A stretch of DNA of 64,000 nt from a virus. Within the stretch, counting starts at the first letter, position 1; every line of letters starts with the position of its first letter. Location: IMG/VR virus record IMGVR_UViG_3300043464_002284, positions 173,916 through 237,915 of that record, one strand, 5' to 3'. Positions 31,937 through 40,957 of the stretch are shown here, one piece after another. Below the pieces are notes generated by a model. The model was not told where the DNA came from and ran no database searches. It saw only the letters and a program-made list of their open reading frames with translations. Position numbers and translations under genes: made by a program.

Positions 31937-33560
31937 AAAAATGTACTCTGTTGTGTGTTATGGGGCTTGCAAGTAGTATTGCTGATCTAATTTTATCTTC
32001 TCTGGTTAAACTATAAATATGACTCATCCATGTTTGTTCGTAAGGATGAGCCCATGTAGTATCTAAAAATAGTTTTTGATTGCCTTCTTGATCTATAATA
32101 TGAGGCCAATTGGAGTAGTAAATCTCTCCTTCAGCATAAGGATTCTGATTTAGCGTTTTAATAGCCTTGAATTTTGTAAATGGTTTTTTATTAATAGGAC
32201 CAAAGTATTCTATTTTCTTTGCCATTGGTACATTATGCCAACTCCACTGTTCTCCATTATGGCCATAAAATTCGCTAAAGCTAAACTTTAGAAAATCGTA
32301 CTCTTCAGTATCCATTATTCTAATAACACTATTAAAAAGATCATTGACATATTTAGATAATCCGAAATCGCATCTAGTATTTTTTTCTAGATCTATTAAC
32401 ATGTCGTCTTCAAAAAACATCATATACTTAGAGCCTAAATCCCTAAAATGTTCAGCTGCTAATTGTCTGCCTCCGCAAACTCCTATATTTCCTTTTCTTA
32501 TCTCGGTAAAACCATATTCCGATGAAATTCTATCGTATGCAGGGAAGAGTTCTTCTTTTGTGGTATTATTAATTAGATACTTATCTGTTTTCTTCAGAAA
32601 ATTGGCATCATATTTTTCGAATGAGTCTAGAACCATCTGCAACTGCGCTGGCGAATTAAATGCATTAATATACAAAACATTATTATTGTTCGAGGGCTGT
32701 TTGCGTTTTGTTACTTTAGACTCAAGTGTTGTGGTGTTGTTTTTGACATTCTCAAAAAAAGTACTAATTAATCCATCTTCATTGATTTTTTCGTATTCAT
32801 AAATATCTGGTTGAAGGTATGTCATTAGGGTAAATATGCTTTCTTCAGTACCCATAAAACCTTCGGATAGAGAATCTCTTAGGAGTCCATAGTAAAGTTC
32901 ATTGGCTTGGGATATGTATTCTTTATGTCCACCAAAAAATCCACCTCTAGCTACCCTATTCACTGTAGGAGAGTTAGCGAATTTTTTCATGCCATTAATG
33001 TCAAAACCATGAATTTCAGTAGACGTTTCATAAGGAAAACATATAAACATAAATTTTTTAACTAATTTGTCTATTTTTTCCATCACTTTGTCATGTGTAA
33101 AATAGCCGGGGTGAACAGTATTGGTAATACCACCATCAAGCCAGAATAGATAATCAGTATTAAAGAAATTAAATACTTTAGCATTATGTAATAAAAACAT
33201 CTTGCTCATAACCATAGGATTATACCACTCCATAGATCCTTGGGTACTATCTTTAAGCCAGCCTACTTGGTTTTGCCACTCGGGATTATTTCTTATTTCC
33301 TGAACTCTGTCAAAAAACGGGAAAAATGGTGACGTAAACTGGTCCTTTGAGTGATAAACTACTCTTGTGTTTTCTTTATTCCTTATTTCCCAAACGATAT
33401 CTTCTATAGAAGGGTCTATAAAAATACACATGGGTATCTCTTTAGCAGATAGTAGTCTCTTGAAATTGGTTAGATAGTGATCAAATCCTCTACTCCAACC
33501 CCCCTTTGCTTCACCTCTTCCGAGATCCCATACGCCAGTTACTATTGTGGAATTTATCAT
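31908..33560 (-). CDS. Two-domain glycosyltransferase (HtrL/YibB-like plus GT-A)
   Basis: 550 residues. Residues 1-270 resemble the HtrL/YibB family, with FWLDGGITNTVHPGYF and GGFFGGHKEYI landmarks. Residues 290-540 look like a second GT-A domain, with LYINAFNSPAQLQMVLDSF and MMFFEDDMLI as DxD-like motif. The pair would add two sugars or act on two sites. It is the first gene of the minus-strand operon, transcribed from 33605-33633. Confidence 0.75.
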   Translation of the reverse strand: MINSTIVTGVWDLGRGEAKGGWSRGFDHYLTNFKRLLSAKEIPMCIFIDPSIEDIVWEIRNKENTRVVYHSKDQFTSPFFPFFDRVQEIRNNPEWQNQVGWLKDSTQGSMEWYNPMVMSKMFLLHNAKVFNFFNTDYLFWLDGGITNTVHPGYFTHDKVMEKIDKLVKKFMFICFPYETSTEIHGFDINGMKKFANSPTVNRVARGGFFGGHKEYISQANELYYGLLRDSLSEGFMGTEESIFTLMTYLQPDIYEYEKINEDGLISTFFENVKNNTTTLESKVTKRKQPSNNNNVLYINAFNSPAQLQMVLDSFEKYDANFLKKTDKYLINNTTKEELFPAYDRISSEYGFTEIRKGNIGVCGGRQLAAEHFRDLGSKYMMFFEDDMLIDLEKNTRCDFGLSKYVNDLFNSVIRIMDTEEYDFLKFSFSEFYGHNGEQWSWHNVPMAKKIEYFGPINKKPFTKFKAIKTLNQNPYAEGEIYYSNWPHIIDQEGNQKLFLDTTWAHPYEQTWMSHIYSLTREDKIRSAILLASPITHNRVHFYEAHERREN

Positions 33561-33604
33561 TGATATGGATTAGTTATAAAGAGGTTATCTGCCCGGCCTG
33601 CATA

Positions 33605-33633
33605 ATATTATTCCTTCTCCATCTGGTTGTCAA
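33605..33633 (-). promoter_or_regulatory. Promoter of the minus-strand glycosylation operon
   Basis: On the minus strand TTGACA (33633-33628) and TAATAT (33610-33605) are 17 bases apart, 45 bases upstream of the first gene. It faces away from the plus-strand promoter at 33657. Confidence 0.65.
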
Positions 33634-33656
33634 TGCTTAATTTTTTTAGCAACATC

Positions 33657-33684
33657 TTGACTTTTTGAAAGATACGATTATACT
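33657..33684 (+). promoter_or_regulatory. Sigma70-like promoter, divergent
   Basis: TTGACT (33657-33662) and TATACT (33679-33684), spacer 16. It drives the plus-strand genes from 33736. Confidence 0.65.
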
Positions 33685-33735
33685 AATATTGGTTGTCGGT
33701 TTGAAAATTAATACGATTTTTTTAGCGAAAAGGCA

Positions 33736-33933
33736 ATGAAAAAGCAGAATAATGAAGGTGAATGGGACAAGAAGGAAGCAAGAAGAAAAAAGCTTCAGGA
33801 AAAGAGCCTATTTAAGGACGATCCCAAAAACGAAAAAACAGTGTCTCATTCTCTAAAGAAAGAGCTTAAAAAGAAAAAGCAGGAAATAGACGAAGAAGAG
33901 TGGGAAGATTGGGACAGGCATTATAATAGATAA
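33736..33933 (+). CDS. Small highly charged protein
   Basis: 65 residues, more than half Lys, Glu, Asp or Arg, with a tryptophan-rich end (EEWEDWDRHY). Probably helical or disordered. The function is unknown. Confidence 0.5.
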   Translation: MKKQNNEGEWDKKEARRKKLQEKSLFKDDPKNEKTVSHSLKKELKKKKQEIDEEEWEDWDRHYNR

Positions 33934-33935
33934 TC

Positions 33936-34190
33936 ATGGAAAAATTTATCGAGGAACTCGGTGCTGGGGACATCTTTGAGGTAGAAAATCAAAGATTTGT
34001 AATAACATCTGATTTTAAGAAAAATGGAGATAGGCTTTGCATAAATCTTAATACTGGAAACGTTAGATGGTTTAAATCAGATTCTCACGTTATTCATATT
34101 AGTCTATATGCAATGGATAATAATAACAATTTTCATCCTATAAAAGAGATTAAATCAGATGTATCTACTAAAATTCAAAGTATTTTTTAA
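33936..34190 (+). CDS. Hypothetical protein
   Basis: 84 residues, beta-rich (GDIFEVENQRFVITSDF). Two bases separate it from the previous gene and it overlaps the next by 32 bases. No family was recognised. Confidence 0.55.
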   Translation: MEKFIEELGAGDIFEVENQRFVITSDFKKNGDRLCINLNTGNVRWFKSDSHVIHISLYAMDNNNNFHPIKEIKSDVSTKIQSIF

Positions 34191-34407
34191 GTCCTTGCTA
34201 TTTCATGTTTATTCAGGATTCCCAAAATCCACACAACAGCAAATCAACGATAGATACTCTATATGTATATCTTGTGAAAAATTCAATAAACAGAAATCAG
34301 AGTGTTCAGTTTGTGGATGTCTTATAGGAAAGAAAAAAAGATTTCTCAATAAATTAGCATGGGCAGATCAAGAATGCCCGATAGGCAAATGGAATAAACT
34401 CATTTAA
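34159..34407 (+). CDS. Small zinc-binding protein ending CPxGKW
   Basis: 82 residues. Cysteine pairs CISCEKF and CSVCGC, then ECPIGKW at the C terminus, form a small zinc-ribbon domain that recurs in tailed-phage genomes. The function is unknown, perhaps protein or nucleic-acid binding. The hydrophobic first 20 residues could be an amphipathic helix, or the true start may lie further in. Confidence 0.65.
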   Translation: MYLLKFKVFFKSLLFHVYSGFPKSTQQQINDRYSICISCEKFNKQKSECSVCGCLIGKKKRFLNKLAWADQECPIGKWNKLI

Positions 34408-34419
34408 TGGAGACCAATA

Positions 34420-34971
34420 ATGCAAACCAAAACAAGACAAAACCAAAACTATTATTTGATCAACAATAACGATATCTTTGAGTGCATCAAAAAAAGAACC
34501 CAAGCAGAAAGTAACGGATCAACAGTTATTGTTCCGCATGTATGTAATAATATTGATTTGTTTGACGCTGGCTTCGCTGGGCAAGTTGCACAATATTATC
34601 CAGAAGTAAAAGCCAATTATCACATGCTTGGAAAAACCTTTTTGAAAAACAATTTAGGACATGCACAAATAATTAAAGTTTATGAGCAACCAAAATACAA
34701 ACACAAACTATATTTTGTTAATATGATTTCTCAGAATGGGGTACGTAGTCCCAAAAATCCAAGACCCTTAAACTATGCGGCTTTAATAAGAAGCATGATC
34801 CATGTTAGTCAATTTATTCATAGTAACACTTCTTTTTTCCAAAAAAACGAAAACGTAGAAATCCATGCTCCTAAATTTGGGAGCGGCCTTGCTGGGGGTA
34901 ATTGGAATTTTATTAATGATTTGATTGATGATATTTGGTCAAAATATTCAGTATACATATATAATCAATAA
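34420..34971 (+). CDS. Macro-domain protein (ADP-ribose binding)
   Basis: 183 residues forming a single macro domain. VPHVCNNIDLFDAGFAGQVAQYYP is the ligand loop (split here: VPHVCNN and AGFAGQVA are key), and IHAPKFGSGLAGGNW is the second, phosphate-binding loop. Domains of this type bind or hydrolyse ADP-ribose derivatives, as in ADP-ribose-1''-phosphatases. In a phage it might reverse ADP-ribosylation or remove NAD-derived alarm signals of host defence, but housekeeping clearance is equally possible. Confidence 0.82.
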   Translation: MQTKTRQNQNYYLINNNDIFECIKKRTQAESNGSTVIVPHVCNNIDLFDAGFAGQVAQYYPEVKANYHMLGKTFLKNNLGHAQIIKVYEQPKYKHKLYFVNMISQNGVRSPKNPRPLNYAALIRSMIHVSQFIHSNTSFFQKNENVEIHAPKFGSGLAGGNWNFINDLIDDIWSKYSVYIYNQ

Positions 34972-34985
34972 GATATACTATTATT

Positions 34986-35648
34986 ATGAAAATACTAATT
35001 CTAGGCGGAACACAAATGCTAGGCAGGGATCTCGTTGAAAGATTACGAGATAATACAAATTATGACATAACTTTGGCTAATAGAGGAATAACTAATTCTA
35101 ATATTTTTCCAGAACTTAAACGTATAAAGCTAGATAGAAACAATAAAGAATCCTGTCTAGTATTGTCTAATAACGCTTATGATTATATACTAGATTTTTC
35201 TTGTTATAATTTAGCACAATTTCAAAATACCTGTCACTCAATACGCGGGAATAACTACATATATATATCCACACTTGGTGTTTTTGATGTTTCTGACGAT
35301 AACTACCTAAGTAATGATACTCCATATAGAAGATATATAAACTATTGTATAGACAAAAAAAGTATAGAACAATATATTTCTCAAACAGAATTTGCTTACA
35401 ACATCTTTATTATCAGACCATGTATCATATACGGAGAAAATGACTATACTCAAAGATTTGAACAAAGAAATAACATATACTATTGGAAGGGGACCGACAC
35501 CAAAGCAGACGAAGCAACTAATTGTGTAAATGTCTCAGTTGTTACACAAAAACTAGTAGGAATCTTAGAGAATGAGACCGAAAACAATAACAAAAAACAA
35601 ATTATTAATATAGGAAAAATACCCAATGCTCCAATATCAGCTCAATAG
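34986..35648 (+). CDS. SDR/NAD-dependent epimerase-like protein, short
   Basis: 220 residues. The start LILGGTQMLGRDLVERL is the GxxxxG NAD(P)-binding motif; YISTLGVFD and YCIDKKSIEQY carry the expected S and Y-x3-K region, with Y possibly displaced. At 220 residues it lacks much of the C-terminal substrate domain (usual length about 300), so it could be reduced or decayed. It overlaps the oxygenase gene by 23 bases. Confidence 0.7.
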   Translation: MKILILGGTQMLGRDLVERLRDNTNYDITLANRGITNSNIFPELKRIKLDRNNKESCLVLSNNAYDYILDFSCYNLAQFQNTCHSIRGNNYIYISTLGVFDVSDDNYLSNDTPYRRYINYCIDKKSIEQYISQTEFAYNIFIIRPCIIYGENDYTQRFEQRNNIYYWKGTDTKADEATNCVNVSVVTQKLVGILENETENNNKKQIINIGKIPNAPISAQ

Positions 35649-36534
35649 AGATCCCAATTTACTTGAATCTCTGAAAGCACACAGCTATATCAATTCAAAT
35701 ATAAATATTGAGTACTACGATACTCCATTCCACCACATCCTTCTGAATAATGTCTTCACCCCTGAAGCATATCAATTATTGTGTGATAATTTTAGCGAAT
35801 ATATTAGCAGAACAGGACCATACAAAGACCAGCCAGGAGCGGTTCATGATTATGCCGGATATATATATGGCTTAAAAACAGCAGATTGTACTAATGGATA
35901 TGATTTCTTTATAAGTCCTATTTGGAAAAATTTTTGTTCTAGTATATTTAACATAGAGACAAATCAATATACTGCACTTAGCGCTCATTGGCATAAATCT
36001 CCAGCTAAACCTGGATTTGTACATAAAGACTTAAATATATGCTCAACATTACCGTCTAACGATGAAAATATTCAACTTACCGGCAATTGTTATTATTCTG
36101 ATGATTCTATAGACACACAACCCAACACCATTAAAATAATACGAAGCATAGCCCTCTTGTTTTATTTTAACAATAAAGACATTTTGGAAGAAAACGACAA
36201 GGGAGGAACAAGCATATATACAAATTGGAATTTTGATAGTTTTGTAAAAGAGATTAAACCAGTTAACAATAGTCTTTTTATATTTGAGGTTTGTCCTGAT
36301 TCTTTTCATGGATTTTCTGGAGCAAATTTCGATAGATCCAGTGTTGTACAATGGTTCCATTCTTCTCCAGCAGCACACCTTCATAGGCATTTAGATCGGG
36401 TCAAATATTATCATAAACACCATAATATGGCATACGAAAGATGGAACAGAAACAATAATCCGTGGCCAATAGAGCATGATGTTGAGTACCATAAATATTT
36501 CCAAAAAGACTTTCACAGTACGCTAAACGATTAG
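35626..36534 (+). CDS. 2-oxoglutarate/Fe(II)-dependent oxygenase-like protein
   Basis: 302 residues. HKD gives the HxD iron ligands (near residue 131), FHGFS the distal histidine, and RSSVVQWF the arginine that binds 2-oxoglutarate. This matches the prolyl-hydroxylase-type group often found in phage and bacterial sugar clusters. It could hydroxylate a protein or sugar; the Pro- and Thr-rich fibres at the right end are possible targets, though that is inference. Confidence 0.8.
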   Translation: MLQYQLNRDPNLLESLKAHSYINSNINIEYYDTPFHHILLNNVFTPEAYQLLCDNFSEYISRTGPYKDQPGAVHDYAGYIYGLKTADCTNGYDFFISPIWKNFCSSIFNIETNQYTALSAHWHKSPAKPGFVHKDLNICSTLPSNDENIQLTGNCYYSDDSIDTQPNTIKIIRSIALLFYFNNKDILEENDKGGTSIYTNWNFDSFVKEIKPVNNSLFIFEVCPDSFHGFSGANFDRSSVVQWFHSSPAAHLHRHLDRVKYYHKHHNMAYERWNRNNNPWPIEHDVEYHKYFQKDFHSTLND

Positions 36535-36555
36535 ACAGAAGACAAAAGAAAAGCA

Positions 36556-36584
36556 TTGCCTAGTCCCAGCGTCCCATGTATAAT
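36556..36584 (+). promoter_or_regulatory. Sigma70-like promoter
   Basis: TTGCCT (36556-36561) and TATAAT (36579-36584), spacer 17, followed by a GGAGTAAC ribosome site. It drives the plus-strand sugar genes. Confidence 0.65.
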
Positions 36585-36623
36585 GTAATACTGGGAAAAG
36601 TCTACACTTTGGAGTAACATATT

Positions 36624-36764
36624 GTGCTTGGTTTTATTCTCGTCCTAACAGCGATATACGCTATCTTGAAAGCCCTTTGTGAAATACATGTCAATAGCAC
36701 AGATCCCTCAAAGAGCGTAAAATCCTCAAAAAACCTAATTTCTTTTTTATTCAATCTGGACTGA
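36624..36764 (+). CDS. Small membrane peptide
   Basis: 46 residues from GTG 36624, placed 8-12 bases after GGAG. One hydrophobic segment (residues 2-18), then a Ser/Lys-rich tail. It is too short for comparison and is supported by the ribosome site and by its fit between promoter and next gene. Confidence 0.4.
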   Translation: MLGFILVLTAIYAILKALCEIHVNSTDPSKSVKSSKNLISFLFNLD

Positions 36765-36771
36765 ATCCCAA

Positions 36772-37521
36772 ATGTCAAAATCGGCTATCTTTACTACCTA
36801 TTTTTCTCAAAAAAAACACCCTAACGATCCAAATGATCAGGCTGTAATAGGTAGAGGTAACGATGGTAGGGTATTGCAAAACTCAATCAAATACATAGAA
36901 CCTTGGTATGATTCGGTCGATAAGCTCAAAATTAATGGCGTTGTTTTTTACGATAATCTAGATAAAGACTTTATAAAAAAACATGAAACCGACTTGATTA
37001 AGTTCGTAAAAGTAGAGACATCAGAATATTCCAATAACGACTGGAGATTTTTTTGTTATCGTAAATATCTGGAAGACAACCCAGTAGACTCTGTATTTTT
37101 ATCAGATGGCTCAGATGTGATCGTTGTTCAAGAACCGTCCGACATTCTTAAAAAATATCCAGAAACAGACATATTCGTTTGTAAAGACTCAATCAAATTA
37201 TTCCAGTTTCCATACATATCAATACACAGAGAAGCTAAATGGGATGGGTATATATTTTTCTTATTGAACCAATATAAGCTAGATTTAATAAATATGGGTG
37301 TGATTGGCGGCGATTATAGCAATATTATGGATTTCTTGGATAAGTTTTGCCTTACAAGACTACAATTAGGCTCCCCAGATTTTAATTCGGACATGTGGAT
37401 CGGACAGTATGTTTTTAGATATTTAATGCAAAACAAGAATATACTAATTGGAGATCCATTTACCAGTAATTTTAAACAATACGAATACTCTAGAAAGGAT
37501 GTATATTTTATTCACAAATGA
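36772..37521 (+). CDS. Glycosyltransferase-like protein
   Basis: 249 residues. SAIFTTYFSQKKHP opens the fold and VFLSDGSDVIVVQEP holds a DGSD metal-type motif (near residue 112). NMGVIGGDYSNI matches the acceptor loop of small GT-A enzymes. It ends by overlapping the next gene (ATGA). The specificity is unknown. Confidence 0.65.
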   Translation: MSKSAIFTTYFSQKKHPNDPNDQAVIGRGNDGRVLQNSIKYIEPWYDSVDKLKINGVVFYDNLDKDFIKKHETDLIKFVKVETSEYSNNDWRFFCYRKYLEDNPVDSVFLSDGSDVIVVQEPSDILKKYPETDIFVCKDSIKLFQFPYISIHREAKWDGYIFFLLNQYKLDLINMGVIGGDYSNIMDFLDKFCLTRLQLGSPDFNSDMWIGQYVFRYLMQNKNILIGDPFTSNFKQYEYSRKDVYFIHK

Positions 37522-38432
37522 AATTTCATCTTATTAGCGATGGCTCGATACCAGTACCTCCCGTAATGGGATGGGGAGCATTAGAACGTGTAGTCTGGGC
37601 CTATAAAATAGAATTAGAAAAAGCTGGACACGAAGTCCTTATATCTAATCACATAGAAGACTTTATGGTTCTAGAAGACTATCGAAAATTCAAACCAGAC
37701 GTTGTACATAATCATCTAGGTAAGCACTATATGCCATTTAGTATGATGAAAGCACAACACAAGATTTTTACTAATCACGGAGGTGCTTTTAGATATTCAA
37801 TATCTTTTTGGAAAAGCATTTTGCCATTTTTACAAAAATCAAAAGCATTTATATTATCTAATATAGAAGAGTCCTTTTTTTTGGCTAATAATATAGATAC
37901 TCAAATTATGCCTAATGGAGTATTTTGTGATGAGATATCTTTCAACAACCAAGCAAAATATGATGCTTCTATATATCTAGGTAAAATAATGTCTATAAAA
38001 AGACAGGCAATTTTCCAGAGATTGGGTTTAGATGTAGTATATGTAGGAAATCAAGAAGACAGCAATTTTAATTACTCATCAGATAGGTACCTAGGCTCTT
38101 GGAATTACGAACAAGTTAAGGCTAACTTAACCCAATTCAGTAATCTTGTGTTACTCAGCCAGGACGAACTTCAGCCCTTGGTGTGTTTAGAAGCAATGTC
38201 TGCTGGTCTTGGACTAGTATTATCAGAGCCAGCAAGTCAATCACTAGATAAAACCAAACCCTGGATAACAGTAATACCAGAAACAAGAATTCAAGACATA
38301 GACTATATTAATAATACTATATCTAACAATAGACAAATTAGCAATCTAATGAGAACAGAGATTAGAACATATGCAAAAACTTTTGACTGGTCTAATATTA
38401 TTACAAATTACCTATCACAAATCATAATATGA
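37518..38432 (+). CDS. Glycosyltransferase, GT-B family 4
   Basis: 304 residues. N-terminal GWGALERVVWAYKIELEKAGHEV is the usual GT4 opening (GxGG-like; split at the AGHEV end). HNHLGKHYM follows; the donor domain has LGKIMSIKRQAI, VLLSQDELQPLVCLEAMSAGLGLVLSE, the E-x7-E motif. It probably transfers a hexose to a growing glycan. ATGA overlaps on both sides. Confidence 0.82.
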   Translation: MKFHLISDGSIPVPPVMGWGALERVVWAYKIELEKAGHEVLISNHIEDFMVLEDYRKFKPDVVHNHLGKHYMPFSMMKAQHKIFTNHGGAFRYSISFWKSILPFLQKSKAFILSNIEESFFLANNIDTQIMPNGVFCDEISFNNQAKYDASIYLGKIMSIKRQAIFQRLGLDVVYVGNQEDSNFNYSSDRYLGSWNYEQVKANLTQFSNLVLLSQDELQPLVCLEAMSAGLGLVLSEPASQSLDKTKPWITVIPETRIQDIDYINNTISNNRQISNLMRTEIRTYAKTFDWSNIITNYLSQIII

Positions 38433-39100
38433 ACATACAAACAATATTATTTATGTGTAATGATTTCGAACGAGCTTTCTTTACACTACACTCTTTTCGT
38501 AGACATCATTCCAATATCCCAATAAGAGTAATTAATGCTGGTGGTAAAGATCCATCAAAGTATTTATCTTCTATTGGCGTGGAAGTAATAAATACAGACA
38601 ATCTATGGCATAAAAAAACCCACTGCGGTGTTGGATCTTTCAGCCCAGACTTTGCTAATCATCTATTTGAATACGGACTAAATCCTAAATATGACTACAC
38701 TCTATTCCTAGAAACAGATGTCCTAACAAATAGAACCATAAAGATTAAACCAAAGTATCACATCTCTGGGGTAACAAATCCATGTGGACCAAAAGAATCT
38801 ATTCTATATACTCACTTGGGTATTACTAATAATTTCTTACACACAGGATGTGGCGGAACTATCTTTTCTAAAGAATATTTTAGTCATATACATAATACAA
38901 ATTTTCACTTTTTTACTGAAATGTTTATTAAGTATCCGGAAAATTATTTTATGGATCTTATCCTCACCCTGGCTGCTAGAACAGCAGGACTGTCTTTTGG
39001 ATATTGGGAAGAGGTATCTAATATCCCCATACATTTTATTGGAGATAAACAATATAATGCAAACTATAACCAAACACTAGTACATAATTTTAAAATATGA
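38429..39100 (+). CDS. Glycosyltransferase-like protein
   Basis: 223 residues. FMCNDFERAFFTLHSFRRH and TLFLETDVLTN give a GT-A fold with an ETD metal motif near residue 94; HTGCGGTIFSKEYF is the acceptor loop. It overlaps both neighbours by 4 bases. The specificity is unknown. Confidence 0.65.
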   Translation: MNIQTILFMCNDFERAFFTLHSFRRHHSNIPIRVINAGGKDPSKYLSSIGVEVINTDNLWHKKTHCGVGSFSPDFANHLFEYGLNPKYDYTLFLETDVLTNRTIKIKPKYHISGVTNPCGPKESILYTHLGITNNFLHTGCGGTIFSKEYFSHIHNTNFHFFTEMFIKYPENYFMDLILTLAARTAGLSFGYWEEVSNIPIHFIGDKQYNANYNQTLVHNFKI

Positions 39101-39930
39101 GCAATCGTTTACTATATATATATCAGAAAGAGAGAGTATTAAAAGTCTATCATGGGGCAGAAGTCTATGAATCCAGAGGTATAATACTTGAAAAGATGAT
39201 AAAAGAAGCAGCAGAGTCTCAGGAGATAAATCAAAACTATAGATTTTTGATTAACACAGATGACTCCCCAATACAACATAATATTAATGGCATATCCTGT
39301 TATTCTTTTAGCACAATAACAAAAGACTACGATCATTGCTGTCCGTGTTATATTTTTCATAGCTGGCCCGAAGTAGGTATCGACAACTATTCTCGTCTGA
39401 CGGATTCCTTTATCGACTCTGAACCAGAATCATCAAAAGTTGGATGGATAGGACATCCAATGAGTATACCAAGAAAAATATTTAACGCTTATTATTCTAA
39501 CACATATTTTAGTCAAAGCCTAATTAATGATTGGAATAGATCAGACCCAAAACAACTACATATTCACACTAAAACATATTTGACTTTTCAGCAACAAATA
39601 GACAAATGGAAATACCTGATAGACTTCGAAGGAGCAGGATATTCTGGCAGAACTAAAATTTTATTAAATTCTCCTAGAATTGTTTTCTTTGTGGATCGAG
39701 AATATCAAGAATTTTGGCAGAAAAAATTAATACCCTGGAAACATTATGTTCCAGTTAAAAAAGACCTATCTGATCTGGAAGAAAACTACTCTAAAATAGA
39801 AAAAGATAAAGATTTACAACGATATATTAAAAATGAACAAAAACAATTTTGTCAAGAAAATCTTTTATACAAACACGCTATCCTTGAACTACAAAGAATA
39901 ATTAAAGAAAATATATATGTTGAAAGCTAA
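39097..39930 (+). CDS. Glycosyltransferase family 90 (CAP10-like)
   Basis: 277 residues. The signature YLIDFEGAGYSGRTKILL (near residue 172), then VFFVDREYQEFW and LIPWKHYVPV, is diagnostic of the CAP10/GT90 family. In fungi it adds xylose to capsule; in animals POGLUT enzymes add glucose to protein serine. A bacterial LPS-modifying branch also exists. It is short of the usual N-terminal region. It overlaps the mutase gene by 14 bases. Confidence 0.85.
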   Translation: MSNRLLYIYQKERVLKVYHGAEVYESRGIILEKMIKEAAESQEINQNYRFLINTDDSPIQHNINGISCYSFSTITKDYDHCCPCYIFHSWPEVGIDNYSRLTDSFIDSEPESSKVGWIGHPMSIPRKIFNAYYSNTYFSQSLINDWNRSDPKQLHIHTKTYLTFQQQIDKWKYLIDFEGAGYSGRTKILLNSPRIVFFVDREYQEFWQKKLIPWKHYVPVKKDLSDLEENYSKIEKDKDLQRYIKNEQKQFCQENLLYKHAILELQRIIKENIYVES

Positions 39931-40930
39931 AATTATAGGTTGTGGACTAAGTGGTGTAACATCAGCAATTATCCTCAAAGAACGAGGATATGATGTGGAA
40001 ATATTTGATAGTAGAAGTCATATAGCCGGAAATTGTTATGACACAAAAGAAAATGATGTAACTGTACACAAGTACGGAGCACATATATTCCACACAAACG
40101 ATGAAGAGGTTTGGAGATTTTTAAATAGATACACATCTTTTAATTCTTATTCACACAAAGTAAGAGCTAATACTGACTATGGTTTAATTTCTATTCCCTA
40201 TAACTACCTTACACGCGATCAGATAGGAAAAGATTTAAGTCCGGAAGAAATACAGAAAACTATTTTTGTTGACTATTCTGAAAGACACTGGGGTATACCG
40301 TGGAAAGATCTGCCAAAATCTATTTCCTCAAGATTACCAAATAAGAGAGAGAACTATGACGATAGATACTTTACAGATAAATATCAAGGTATTCCATCTC
40401 TTGGATATACTTCTATGTTTTCAAATATGCTGGATGGTATAAAAGTAAATCTAGATGTACCAAAAAACCTTTACAAAAAAATTCTTAGAGATAACAATTA
40501 TGACATATTAGTATATACAGGCAAGCCAGATGATTATTTTGAATATTGTTATGGAGAACTAGAATATAGATCTCTCAAATTTGAGCATACTATCGCACCA
40601 AAGAATGGTCTATTTTCTTGGGAAAACGGGGCAGTAATTAATGAATGCAATAAATTATTATATAACAGAACTGTTGATAACTCTGTATTTTTAAATGAAG
40701 AAGTTAATCATACAGTATACACACGAGACTATCCAGAAGAACACAATAGCACCAACGACCCTATCTATCCCAAAAATTTTGGAAGTCACAACGATAAATA
40801 TAGCTTATATAACAGGCTGATGCATCAACAGAATAAAACAATATTTGTTGGAAGATTAGCTACTTATAAATATCTTGATATGTGGATGGCTATTAAACAA
40901 GTTTTTCAAAAACTAGAATTTAATATATGA
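39917..40930 (+). CDS. glf: UDP-galactopyranose mutase
   Basis: 337 residues. IGCGLSGVTSAIILKERG is the FAD-binding motif; AGNCYD, KYGAHIFHTND and YNY are conserved family landmarks, as is the later EYRSLKFEH. The flavoenzyme converts UDP-galactopyranose to UDP-galactofuranose, the donor for Galf residues in bacterial glycans. A slightly short but apparently complete enzyme. It implies that the glycan made by this cluster contains galactofuranose, if a matching transferase is nearby. Confidence 0.93.
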   Translation: MLKAKIIGCGLSGVTSAIILKERGYDVEIFDSRSHIAGNCYDTKENDVTVHKYGAHIFHTNDEEVWRFLNRYTSFNSYSHKVRANTDYGLISIPYNYLTRDQIGKDLSPEEIQKTIFVDYSERHWGIPWKDLPKSISSRLPNKRENYDDRYFTDKYQGIPSLGYTSMFSNMLDGIKVNLDVPKNLYKKILRDNNYDILVYTGKPDDYFEYCYGELEYRSLKFEHTIAPKNGLFSWENGAVINECNKLLYNRTVDNSVFLNEEVNHTVYTRDYPEEHNSTNDPIYPKNFGSHNDKYSLYNRLMHQQNKTIFVGRLATYKYLDMWMAIKQVFQKLEFNI

Positions 40931-40935
40931 GTTAT

Positions 40936-40957
40936 GAAATAATTTAAAAATTATTCC
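40936..40957. terminator. AU-rich hairpin between convergent genes
   Basis: GAAATAATTT/AAATTATTCC is an almost perfect 10-bp inverted repeat (one mismatch) in the 13-base gap and first codons between convergent genes. It could end transcription from both sides; it is weak because it is AT-only. Confidence 0.3.
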
